Shown: in pieces, positions 10,474 to 21,787 of the stretch
Layout of the letters: each line of letters begins with the position of its first letter
How positions within the stretch are numbered: position 1 is the stretch's first letter
Assembly: GCF_001039355.2 (NCBI RefSeq)
Contig: NW_019775434.1
Span: 17,264 to 71,391 of the forward strand
Source: Lingula anatina
Lineage: Eukaryota; Brachiopoda; Lingulata; Lingulida; Lingulidae
Direction of reading: 5' to 3'
Length of the DNA: 54,128 nucleotides
The notes under the pieces: model-generated
The model's database searches: none
The model's input: the letters and a program-made list of their open reading frames with translations, nothing else
Told to the model about the DNA's origin: nothing
Program-made: the position numbers and the translations under genes

Positions 10474-11861
10474 ATGGCGGCAGAACACAGCAGGGATAAA
10501 GATGCTCGTGAGAAAGAAGATGATGAACTGAGCATTCCCCGTGCAGCACTCAATAAGATGATCAAGGAATTAGTTCCCAATGTCCGAGTGTCAAATGATG
10601 CAAGAGAACTTGTTCTCAGCTGCTGCACAGAGTTTATACACTTAGTCTCATCTGAGGCAAATGACATTTGTAATAAGCAGCAGAAAAAGACTATTTCTCC
10701 AGAACACGTGTTAGGGGGTAGGTTTTGTTGAAGAGCTTAAAGTGACAATTCTATAATCTCATGCTCATTTGATAAAATTTTGAATATAAGCATTGTTAAT
10801 TATTTTTTAATTTTATTCCATTGTTGATGAAATGATTAACTACAGATTCACAACCTTAAGCACTATTGCGTTGGCATTTTTGTTTTTGTGATAATTGTGA
10901 TTATAGACTGATTACCGTATGTAAAAGAATAAAAAAAAACTGTTTAATCACTCCAACACCTAAAGTTAAAGACTTAATATTTTTAGAAATGAGACTGTTT
11001 TCCTTTTAAAATTGTAAGAAAAGGAAAGGGAACAAAATGTTTATTGTAACTGTAAAAAGTTATTTTCTTTTGTAGCACTGGAAAGTTTAGGTTTTGGGGC
11101 ATACAAAGAAGAGGCATATGCAGTATTACAGGAAGCAAAAGCTGTTGCAGCCAAAAAACGAAGACAGAGCACAAGATTAGAAAATTTAGGGATTCCTGAA
11201 GAAGAATTGCTTAGGCAGCAGCAAGAATTATTTGCCAAGGTATGAAGGATGTATTGAAACATATTGTTCCTTTTCAGGTTATGTATACAACAAGCTGTGA
11301 AGAGAACACATGTTTACATTGAATTGTGCATATTCTGTTCACCACTCACTGGGGGTTTCCCCAAGATTTGGGTTACATACTAGCATGTTCTGTGATTTGG
11401 TAACCAATTTGAAATTAGTCCAACTACAAATGTGTTGTCATTCCTCAAAAATTTCACTAGCTGTCCAGCTGTCTTTGAACATCTAAGCTGTCTTTGGTGG
11501 TCAGTAGCCTCCCAAATGCTGGCTGGACTGCTGTCTGGAGAAAACCTTGCCACTCATGTACTTGTAACTTGTAGTCATTGACATTGTGAATTTAATTAAT
11601 TAGTGATAAAGAGAGAAGAGGAATTGGCCTCCTATTTCAACAGTTCCAAAGGTATAGTACTAAGGCCAGAAAACATTACTGATGTGCTAACTTTTGTGTT
11701 CCCAGGCACGTCAAGAACAGGCTCTCTTGGAGCAGCAGGAATGGTTGGCCATGCAACAGGCAGCACAAGCAGCAGCACAACAACAACAGCAGCAGCAACA
11801 GCCACAACAATCTGTACCACAATTAAATGACAGTAATAATGATGAGGATGATTATAGTTAG
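10474..11861 (+). CDS. DR1: DR1 / negative cofactor 2 beta, TBP-binding transcription repressor, complete
   Basis: DR1 pairs with DRAP1 through a histone fold, binds TBP on the promoter and blocks TFIIA/TFIIB entry; it is also an ATAC complex subunit. Exons: 10474-10717, 11076-11239, 11706-11861, giving 187 residues (human 176). The histone fold covers about residues 20-95: IPRAALNKMIKELVPNVRV, CCTEFIHLVSSEAND and KTISPEHVLGALESLGFG. Then come the conserved RLENLGIPEEELLRQQQELF segment and a Gln/Ala-rich tail ending in an acidic DEDDYS. The glutamine tract mixes CAG and CAA. ATG 10474 was chosen because it sits at the expected distance from the fold and in a YY1-like context (ATTATGGCGGC). 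The frame is open upstream but offers no other ATG. Confidence 0.97.
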
Positions 11862-14839
11862 TTTAATTCACCCATAACAACCAGTGTTCTTAAATGAACA
11901 AAGGATTTTGGTCAGGATTATCACTGTGCATTTATGCATATTCTTAATATTTTTAGTGACCAATTCCTTTTGTTTGGAGGAGGGATTCCATTTTAATAGA
12001 CAGTTGGTTTACACACATTGAGACCATCCTATGTTTGAAGCAACTCTTGTTTATGAGACACGTGATTATAAGCCCATTGTAGGACCAAATTGAATTTAGT
12101 CCTATATCCTTCCTGGGTAATTAAAAAAAAGTTGTAAGCTGACTGTGCTTCAACTAGTTCAGCAAAGGTGTATGTGCTATTTTATATTGTAGAAAGCGTC
12201 CAGAAGTAATATAGAATCATATCTTCCATAGTTAAGGGAGGCCTGCAAGGGACCATCTTTATTTGAGAGTTCATATGGTTTCTGCAAATTTTTAGACAAT
12301 GCACACCACCGCCAACTGCGGTTTTAAGAGGAAAACCAAGACTAATCTAGAAATCCCTTCTTTTTTGACATCTTTAAATAGTTTGACTTTCAAGGCATAG
12401 TCACAAGACTTGTACTTTGAGGCACACAGGAGATTGTGCATGGTTTATTTAATTAGATATAATTTTATTAACACTTTCTTAGAAATCTTATTGCTGTCAC
12501 TGCCCTATGGATGTTACTTTCTTGCATTCAACAGGAATTATAAGCAAGAAGTGAATGGATTTTCACAGAGAAGACTCCAGTCTGTGAAGAAGTATGCGTT
12601 GATATATAGTATCAGCCTGGTTTCATAGGGAGAAGGTTGACTGTTTTGAACAGACTTGTCATTGGTTGTATTATATTTTGAAGCTTTTATCAAGGCAGAG
12701 CTGGTGTTTTGTACTGTTACAGTCATCACATTAAATTTCTCTAACACTTGGTTGTTTGTTTGTTGTCTTATTAAAATGCTATCACATAATAACTTTTTTT
12801 CTAACAGTGACCTAATGTGCAACATTGCATTTATTTCAATTTGAAACACATTTTGATAACATCCAATAATTATCCCAGTGTCAAAACATGCACGCGTGTG
12901 TACGCCACTTCAGATGGTATAATATAGTACTTTGACCCATGCCTCTGCACATCCAAATTTTGACCCCTGTCCACATTCCCACCAGAGGTATTTTACTTTT
13001 CTCTAAAAAATACCAGCTTTTATATTTATTTTGTATAAGACAGTTAAAGCTATATAAGCTGATGTGCTCAAAAAGCTTGATCATGTAAAATTCTAGGGTG
13101 AGCAGCAAGGTGTTTTTATACTATGCATAAAACTGTAAGCCAGTTGGGTATGACATAAAAAGGCAAGTTCTCATACAACATGATGGCCATGGCATTTGTT
13201 CAGTAAAGCACATAGGCTACATGGCCAGATGCATGCGATGACCATATGTACATATGTTAACAGTGACTGTGCACAGAAACTAACAACTCGACATTACATG
13301 TTCTTTATTTACAGATGTCCATACTTTCATCCAAGTCTAAATAAGCCATAAGATATGTTTTTATCATGTTTGTGAAGAAATAATACATGACCTGAAAACA
13401 AACCTGGAGACAATTAGTGCTTCAAACCAAATTTTTGTCCTTTGTATCACAGTAAGCAATAAGTTCATATTCCAGGTAGAAGCACACAAACTGGAAAAAC
13501 GAGCTGTTTTTCAACTCTTTTATCCGGTTATTCCTTATACACTCATATTTTCTAAATGGAGAAAATAAAACATAAAACCACTACTAGGTGCAATAACAGA
13601 AAACTTATTCTGAGAGAACAAGCTATGGAAGATAAAAGTTTCCAGGAAATCCCCCATTCACAGGAATCATTCAGATTGCACCAGGCAAAATATTATATTA
13701 TATATTCCCAAGCACTGTGATATCAGTGGCATGACCTTCACTGTGACCTTTCCAAGGCAAGGGTCTACTAAAGGAAATAACGAAACTCCATAAAACATTT
13801 TATAGCTCAGATTTTTTGCCATTCAAATAAATATATAAAAATTTTAATCTTGTGCCCCCTGAAGCCCCTTCCAATCTACTAGGTGAAGGGCTCTGATATC
13901 ATGGGAGAAGCCCCATAAAAAGATTTTTGATGTATTGTCAGTGGCACAAAAGTGGTATTCCATTAATGCCTTGGTACAGTTAGACAGGAGTTCCTCTTGG
14001 ACCTGTCTTTATTTTGAGCTACTAGTAGATCTGGGTGTATGAAGTGAACTATCAAATACCTCTACAATACCTGGTACCAATGCCTCATAAAATGAACCAG
14101 TTATCTGTATAATTACTTACAGGCACCATGTGTGATAAAGAATTAAGATGCAGCTTCCTTCTTAAAACCTACAATGAACTGCCATACTTTGGGGACAGAA
14201 ACTGTTGTTGCATGAGATAAACACTTGAGCTAACAATATGGAATATGCTACATTATTGTCCTTGCAGTAACTGTAAAATTACTAAGGCAAAATGTAGAGC
14301 TTAATCTGTTTCTCTCATTTGTCACTCAATAACAGTGACTATTATTTACAAAACCGCAGTTTGGAACTAGTTCTTTCTATTGAGCAGTTAAAGAAACCCA
14401 AAAAGGTGCCACACATCTAAAGCTTTTTTTTTCAATAATATTTATCACTATAATGACTGCTGTATTGATAAAAAAAAAAAAAAAATCACAGTACCTGAAG
14501 ATTTTTAAAATTTTTATAGGAGAAATAGTTTAAGTAATGATATATGCTCTACTAGGAGTGATTTATTACATTTTGTTCAACAATAATCTTTTAATATCTG
14601 AGCAATGCATTGTATGCATTTAATATATTCAGCATGTAGAGTTAAAAATAAGAATAATTCTTCTTTTAAGTCTACCGCAATAACGCTAATTTTTTTCTTT
14701 TTTTTGAGATTATTTATTTGCAACAGCTTGAACCTGCTGTCTGAAGCATACTTATGCTGATGAATATAGAAACTTTAAGATTTAAAGTCAGTTTGTTTCT
14801 TTTTTACTGTACAGTTGTTGTATTTTTTATGTCTGTATA
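11862..14839. other. Convergent 3' flanks of DR1 and LAMTOR1
   Basis: Nearly 3 kb without an identifiable exon lie between the DR1 stop and the LAMTOR1 stop (minus strand). The sequence is AT-rich with poly-A and poly-T runs (for example near 14470). It probably holds both 3' UTRs. No RNA gene or mobile element was recognised. Confidence 0.5.
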
Positions 14840-17800
14840 TCAAGGTACTCCAAAAGGAACAACCAAGTCCTCTTTGTGTTTCACTTTGATTTCTTTCAAT
14901 GTCTGTGCTGTCCTATCAGCTACTTGTGTAATCTAGAAAAAAATAAGAAAAAGCAAGTAGGGTGAAATTCTGGTACAGAAAAATAAATGCTGTCCAACAG
15001 ATGTTAAACAATTTTGGAAAAATATGTATACCCAAAACAGAAAAACAAACAAAACCAAAAGGAATATTCCATATTAATTTTCTTCATCACTTTTAGGTGT
15101 TCAATTCATGTTTTATTTTCTACAACTGTTACATGCAGCAACATGAAACTGAAAAAATGGCTGAAATCTAACAGTTCCACACCCTATAATGATTGGCTCA
15201 AATGATGGCCATTACTATATTAAGCTAATGCACTGACAATATCTCATTTATAACTGGAATTTACTTACAAATTGTATGTCTGCTTGTGACAATGGTGGTG
15301 CTGACAGTATGGCATAAGGATTTCCTACACCAGAGGGCAGGGAATGAGGCCTGCTTGGGATAGGTGTCTTATTGCACAACATCGTCAACTTAGAACTGAA
15401 AAAAAAAAGGACAGCATTACTTAACTTATCATCTGTACATGGATAAATAATATGATAAAACTGACCAATTCTAAGGCAACTAGTTAAGTATGTCAGGATG
15501 CTCGTTATATAGTTTTAATATAATTTTTTGATGAGCTCCCTACCTATGTTCTGTATTTACCAGCAGATTTCAAATAGAATTATTAGAAAAATATATATTA
15601 ACTGGATCACTGGATAGAGATTTTCTGACAAATCAACAACTTGCAAAGGAAGATCGAAGCACTGAGTGCCAGTTCAATTAACAGAAACAGTATTCATTCA
15701 GGCTACATTGTTATCCAAAGAAAACAGTACTAGATGCACTGTCATATTTTATGTTGGGCCCAATACTCACCTATACTGTCTTGCCTTATCCAGGTATTCA
15801 TGCTGTTCCATAGAACGAGCATCTATTGCCGCAACATCTATAACATTGCTGAAGAAAAAGGCAGTGAAGTAATGTTACAGTGATAAATGTTGAAGAAAAA
15901 TAAATGCAAGCTTAGAGGTTTTCTGGCAAAATGTTATCCTGGGAAATAACTAGAACTACAACTTAATCATAAGCATCAATTTATTACATTCTTTATATAA
16001 AATTACACATGAGAAAAAAATATCATTTTCACAATATTCTGTGAATGCCAAATATCATTGAGGCAAAAAGTTTTAAACGTCATCAAATAAAAAAAAATAT
16101 ATTCGCAACCATGCTTTCTCATTTATATAGTTTACTGCTCTCCTAATAAATCCAGATAACAAGTTTTCTCTTAAAAATAGGTATACATGTATGTATGCAG
16201 GCACACATACCTGGTATGTGTATGTTAACCTCCACTGTATTATATCATATTTTTTCTATGTATTCAGTCTTGTGTACCTTATCACCATGGCAGTGGTACA
16301 TTTGATTACATTTAGCTATCAATCACAAAGCATATTCTCACCTGGCTGTTTGGTGTAGTATTCTATTCAGTGCTGACTGTTCATCTCCTCTCTGTGAGGC
16401 ATGGTTTTGTGGACTTGGGAATGAATCACTGGAAGTAAAAAAAACAAGGGTCTGTGTCTTAAAGAGCTGTTTTATACCAGAAGTTGACCTTAAACTTTAG
16501 ACCAAAATTTTATTTCAGTTTAAGATAAATCTTAAGAAATTCACTAAAAAGTAACTATTTTAATAAAATCAAAATTCACACAGGTATCTCATTCTTGTTA
16601 TATAAAACACACACAATATTTTATTCGTCAATGAATCAATTAGACCATTAACTTATTTTTATATTTATCTCAATTGAAAGGAGACTCAAATTTTGGTCTA
16701 AAGTTCTATTTGGAAAACAGGTCCTGAATGACCACTCAACTGGGAAGCCAAGGCACAACTCTGCTTGGAAGTTGTAATGGTTTGTTCACTATGGCTGGTT
16801 ACAAATTTGGGGTCAGTTTTTGAGTTAAATGTCAATAACAGGTGTTGTTACAGAGAGTTGAGGAGGCAATAATGTTACAAACACTTGCTTCCTTTTGATA
16901 TAGTTGTATTTTCTAGGTTATTAAAGACTCATTACAATCAAGATCAATGTATATTGTTAGTTTAAGAATTACAGAATAAAATAGATAACCATGAAATATA
17001 TCAATTAAAAACTTGCTCATTTGGTGCAATATCATTAAAACAATCATGCTCAATCCAGATTCTCAATATGAATCCAAATCAAGCTTAATATGGAAAGCCT
17101 ATCAGCCACATTATATTTAATGGTTAGTAATTAGCAGTATACTGTATTTACTCACAGTTTTCAAACACATGCAAATTATTTTTTCAACATTACTAGTTCT
17201 ACTTATAAAAATGCATATTGTGCCATGAACTTTGTTCGCTTTAATCACTCTGAAAACATATCTATCTGGATTCACAAACAAAACACTGTTTTTGGAAAAT
17301 ATCTTTTTTGTTTGAAATAAAGTGAGTAATTACTGTAACTATGACTTCAAACCCATGCAGTGTTAGTTGTTGAAAATTTGGTTCATAATATTAGCAGATA
17401 CTTTGCACCCATTTCATATTTGCCCTCTATCTTGAGAACTTGATAAAATGAGTAAGAGGCACCGCCTGAAAACATGGCAGAGATAAAAAGCAAAAAGTGC
17501 AAAGGCATTCACATCATTAATAGTTCATTTCTTAAGTCAGTTTCAAAATAATATCAAAAATTTGTTTTAAATCATACTAGACTAAGTATGCACAATTATC
17601 CTTTTCTGGACAAATATATATTGCAACATTACATGTTGAATCATTAGGAAAAAGAAAGGGCATAATTGATGTAAGGTAATCTTATCCGTTTCAAATACAG
17701 TTTAGTAATACACAGAAATGAGGCTCAATGCAATCTCATTTGGCAATGCACAGTGCCTTCAATCATTCATTTTTGATTTTGAAATTCACTAATGTTGTAG

Positions 17801-18772
17801 ATTCGGTTTTTTAAATTGACAGGATATAAAGACATAAATCCTCACTATTACATTTACTTCTTTCAAATTCTGGAAAAGGAATATTTTATTTGCAAATTCA
17901 AATCACCTGCATTAAATAATGACAAATCCCTTACTCAGTACAATTTTCCTCAATGCAAAATTTCACATTTCAGAAAAAATCAAATTCTCCATAGCTAGAC
18001 ACAGCATTGCAAATGCAAACTACAAACTATAAAACAAGTTTTGAAGTTTTGTTTTCTAGCACATGCTAGCATTTTGTTTATTATAACCATGCTTATCTAC
18101 ATGTATGCTTAAGCTATTAAGCTACCATGTTTCTACATTCTTGATTTGTCATCACGAAATTTCATTGTATGATTCAAACTTTTCAACTATAATAATAACA
18201 CAAAATACGTACTAGTACGATGGTGGAATCAGAGGTAAAACGACCAGGTAAGAAATGTGGAGCAAAATGAAAGGGGGAACAATTTTCATATCCAAACTTT
18301 TGATACATGTAAAAAGTTGAATTTCACTTCTTTTCAGAATTAATGGATTCAATGCATAACTGATTAATCAAGAAAATTCAAGAATAATACTGATAAATAC
18401 ATTGCCTTAAAGAAAAAAATACTCATCCAGACAAAGTCATGGAGATTTGGAAGCAATAGTGGGGAAGGTGATGGGTATAGCCAGTACTTGTTTACAAAGG
18501 CATTAAATATTCATTTTGACATACTCAGTAGAAATTACTTCATAATGGTGGGCCAGGGAGTGGAAAATTTCAAGTTCAACCTTAAGAAATACATGAATAG
18601 GAAAAATGAAGGGTACTGCTTGACAAATTCATTGCCATCAAAAGCACATTCATTTTATTTCATTAAAGCTGTCTCAGTCTATGGGAATCATAAAAGTTCT
18701 TGCTCAAACTGGTCATAATTAAGCGACACACCCGCCCCTTACCTGCGACTGGCCCCTGGGGTTCGTTCTGAC
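14840..18772 (-). CDS. LAMTOR1: LAMTOR1 (p18), Ragulator lysosomal anchor; five 3' exons
   Basis: LAMTOR1 wraps the other Ragulator subunits and anchors Rag GTPases and mTORC1 at the lysosome. Minus-strand exons: 18743-18772 (a 30-nt microexon), 16342-16428, 15771-15848, 15269-15395, 14840-14932; all phases fit. The protein reads [20 protein letters not shown], then [15 protein letters not shown], then [13 protein letters not shown], and ends DLVVPFGVP, closely matching human [34 protein letters not shown] and ELVVQFGIP. The exon with the N-terminal MGCC acylation signal was not found. One further upstream exon is proposed at 20922-20964. Introns total more than 3 kb and hold nothing else recognisable. 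Confidence 0.93.
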
Positions 18773-19381
18773 CTGTGGAATTATGGTGGACAGCTGGACT
18801 TAGTCAGTGTTATAGGCTACTTATCTCAGTTCATGTTTTACAAGACTAGTTTTAGAAACCAGCCCATACACATGTACGTTAACACCAGTTGCACATTGTA
18901 TAGAGCATGCCACCATTTGAATTTTTCAAAATAATGAATTACTTGTGAAACTGATACTTTGATGTATTGTGCAGATATAATATGCATTGCAATAAAAATC
19001 AAGTTGAACATAATTATGATAACAGGTGCTTGTGCATAGTACTAATGCATCAATATTTTCATGTTAAAATCGACAAACAGGTATAAAAATAATTATACAT
19101 TTCACAAAAATACATAACAAATGCAACAAAATAATATTTTCACTGTAGCAGATAGGGTATACATTATGTAGGTAGAGAGAAATCATGGGAAATCACCTTG
19201 GGGACTTTTCCAACAAATCTGCTGATCCAAATTAGGAAAAGGAATGTTTCTGAATCTGGATACTATTTTTTGTTATGTAGAATTGGGTAGTTTTCAATTG
19301 CTGGTACCTTCCTGTTAGTACCACTAGAAACTCAACATGGCAGAGAAGACATGCAATGTTAATGAATCCTGACCAACAATA

Positions 19382-20302
19382 ATGCCCAATCTCTTCATGC
19401 TGAAAGGGCATTTTCCTCACAATTTTTACAAGCTGATTGAATGTGAAGTAGTGATTNGAAACGTCACATTCCACAAGGCCACCCAGTTCCCAGATGTTGT
19501 GTATGACCCAGAAAACAGATTACAGAAATCCAATTCTCTTCTCAGAACCAATCCTAATAATGGCTGCCAGAAATGCCAAGACAAACCACTTGGGAAGTCT
19601 GAGCCAGCTATACATAAGGCTACACAATTTCCAGAGCGTACCTACAGTAGTATGGATGACAACTGGGAAAGTTCAAGACCTCCAAGAAGTCAGAGCAACA
19701 CCAAAAGCAGCAGTCCAGTAATACAGCACAATCCATTACCCTTCAAGTTGAACCCAGCAGGGTATGCCATGAATCCATATGCCTCTCACATGTTTCGATA
19801 CCCAGTAAGTGTAGGGATGACCAGATATCCCAGCAGACTGCCCTGTATGCTGGCCACCACTCCTAGTTCCCAGGGGTATGCTCCCTACCAGCCACGCCCT
19901 AGTCCAGACATACAGGTTCAACAAAAGGAAAAAGACATTCAAGTAATGGGAGCAGGAAAGCCTAATGTGGTTGAAGCCAGCTGTTATGCCAGAGATGTGA
20001 CCAGCCCAGAGAGCTCTCAGGCTGTCCCTTACCAACAACAGACCTGGTCTGGGAGTGGTCAAGATGCCCATCTGCATTATCCCTGGCCCCACGGCACCAA
20101 CAGTATCCCCATCACGCCCAGCACTGTGGGGTTAACAGTACCCTTCACTGCCCAGCCATTGTCTGCAGCTGCTGTGACTGCAGCACCCAGTGAAAACCTC
20201 TACCACTTACCAGCAGATGCTGCCTCATTCTCTCAATATCAGTTAGCTGCACCAAGGTCACAGAATGTCACCAGTGGGAGTAGACATTCTAGGCAAAAGT
20301 AG
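19382..20302 (+). CDS. Orphan Ser/Pro/Gln-rich ORF antisense in a LAMTOR1 intron
   Basis: I do not recognise this protein. The reading frame runs 306 codons from ATG 19382 to TAG 20302 and crosses the 'n' at 19456. After the n (about 280 codons) it has a normal coding composition, rich in Ser, Pro, Gln and Tyr and probably disordered. It has a repeated element HKATQFP (residues about 29-35 and 78-84), a CQKCQ pair, and Tyr/Pro-rich stretches such as GYAPYQPRPSPD. The 25 codons before the n are more hydrophobic and may not belong to it. AT-rich sequence with AATAAA near 21046 follows and would suit a 3' UTR. It could be a nested intronless gene, a last exon whose upstream exons are lost at the join, or a retrocopy. 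Confidence 0.5.
   Translation: MPNLFMLKGHFPHNFYKLIECEVVIXNVTFHKATQFPDVVYDPENRLQKSNSLLRTNPNNGCQKCQDKPLGKSEPAIHKATQFPERTYSSMDDNWESSRPPRSQSNTKSSSPVIQHNPLPFKLNPAGYAMNPYASHMFRYPVSVGMTRYPSRLPCMLATTPSSQGYAPYQPRPSPDIQVQQKEKDIQVMGAGKPNVVEASCYARDVTSPESSQAVPYQQQTWSGSGQDAHLHYPWPHGTNSIPITPSTVGLTVPFTAQPLSAAAVTAAPSENLYHLPADAASFSQYQLAAPRSQNVTSGSRHSRQK
19456..19456. other. Single 'n': probable contig join inside the orphan ORF and a LAMTOR1 intron
   Basis: An isolated undetermined base. If LAMTOR1 exon 20922-20964 is real, the two sides belong together in the genome, although sequence may be missing at this point. Confidence 0.5.
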
Positions 20303-20921
20303 AAGCTTTTATGTTGACATTCACATGTTAAGTTCAGTAATCTGCAAGGAAATGCAGATTGCATTTTATTTGAACTTTTTTGTGTTTTTTTATTCCCCTA
20401 AGAGCATAGGGTCTCATGTTAGTTGTTGAAGGTGAAATATTATTAAGGTTTTGCAATTGTTTAAAGGGATGTTGGAAGTGATGCATGCCATTTTTGTCAT
20501 TCAATCTACTTCTAATTGCATGACCAAAGTGATTTTATTGTTGATCAAATGCATGATGTTAATTGCAAGTTTGTTATCAAATTTTACTCATAAGATGAGT
20601 GGAATATCATGACTTGTTTGTTTTCTTGATGTTTGACTAATTGATGTTCATTCCAGTTAGATTTATTGAAGTTCCATTGTAATCAAAACCTAATTATTTA
20701 TTGTTAGTAGCTCAAGGGGCAAACTTTGTTATGAATTTTTTATTTCACAGAAATGACTCTAATTCTACCTGTTTTGTAATTAAAATTGTGAATTAATTAT
20801 TCAAGTTATAATATTATGTTTTCAAAAATTTTATCTTGTCTTTTGATTGCGGTCACTGATAATAGCAGAAGCACTGAGAAATATATTTTAAAACCAGGAT
20901 GGTAAAATGGGCTCAACTTAC

Positions 20922-20964
20922 TTTATGTTGGGAATAACTGCATCTGGGGATAAGGTGCCGAGTT
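20922..20964 (-). CDS. LAMTOR1: Candidate upstream LAMTOR1 exon
   Basis: A 43-nt minus-strand segment has an acceptor (ttttcag) and a full donor (GTAAGT). In the only open frame that fits phase it reads LGTLSPDAVIPNI plus AA. Those two bases join the G of the 18743-18772 microexon to give Lys, then SERTPGASR. This resembles the human LLLDPSSPPTKALNG segment that precedes the conserved core. The exon is short, so chance remains possible. Confidence 0.5.
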
Positions 20965-21372
20965 CTGAAAATTATTAAGTAAATTGATTATTAACTTTCA
21001 GCACAGGGTTGTGCTTAAATTGTAGCATTCTTTAGTCTGTGAAAAAATAAATTGTTCAAATTTTGTGTTTTGACTCTTGAATTGTTACTGTAATGTACAT
21101 TTATAATTTGTATTTCATTGCTAAATTTCACATTTGTATTTAAAGTGTTTTGAACTTTTTAGAAAAATCCTTAGTGCCTGAATTCATTTTCTTTGCAACT
21201 TGACTATGCTGTTGTAGGAAGGAAAATTTGTCACAGAGGGAATTTTGAACTCCAAACTAATTGACACTTACAAAATATCTGCCAATAGCGAACTTTTCTG
21301 GACCAGGATGAAGAAAACATGAGTTTAAAAATGTTTTTTTACATTATGCCACTGTATTGATTATTTTTATAG

Positions 21373-21787
21373 CAACATGAAGACAGTGTCCTGCAGCTAG
21401 CAAGGGATTTTGAAGAGAACAAGGTGAACAAACCAAATTATGCCATGCTTGAAAAACTGAAGAAAGAAATGGACAAGTTATCCTCACAGCAGGTAAAGTC
21501 TGTTCACTCTTAGAATGATTAAGTGTTAGTCACATTGGGGAAGAATTCATTTAAAGTAAGCATCAGGTTTTTGTGTCATTTTTCTGAAATTAATTTTAAG
21601 TAAGTATCAGGTTTTTGAGTAATTTTTCTGAAGATTTTTAAATAGCAGTCTTGTTTATGGCTGGTTGGCTGTTTTATTTAAAGTTATTTCTTGACAGGAT
21701 TTGTTCAAGTCCAAAGGAAAACTTCATTTAGAAGATGGACCCAATCTTCCCTCTTCCTCTGTCATAACAGCTGTGGACTTGGGGTAA
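21373..21787 (+). CDS. DGCR8: DGCR8/Pasha, last two coding exons
   Basis: Exon 21373-21492 (40 codons, phase 0) reads QHEDSVLQLARDFEENKVNK, then PNYAMLEKLKKEMDKL. Exon 21698-21787 ends in SSVITAVDLG-stop. This matches the DGCR8 C-terminal helix that binds Drosha: human SVIELQQYAKKNKPN, LSKLQEEMKRL, and a final CTVDV. The preceding dsRBD exons are missing: sequence just upstream (20303-21372) looks like a 3' UTR. The strand agrees with the N-terminal exon at 9588, about 11 kb away. Together they suggest one gene whose middle is absent from the assembly, or two fragments brought together wrongly. Confidence 0.75.
21552..21640. repeat. Imperfect tandem duplication, about 45 bp, in the last DGCR8 intron
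   Basis: A segment containing aagtaagcatcaggttttt is followed by a diverged copy containing aagtaagtatcaggttttt, each ending in a similar tttttctgaa block. Confidence 0.75.
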
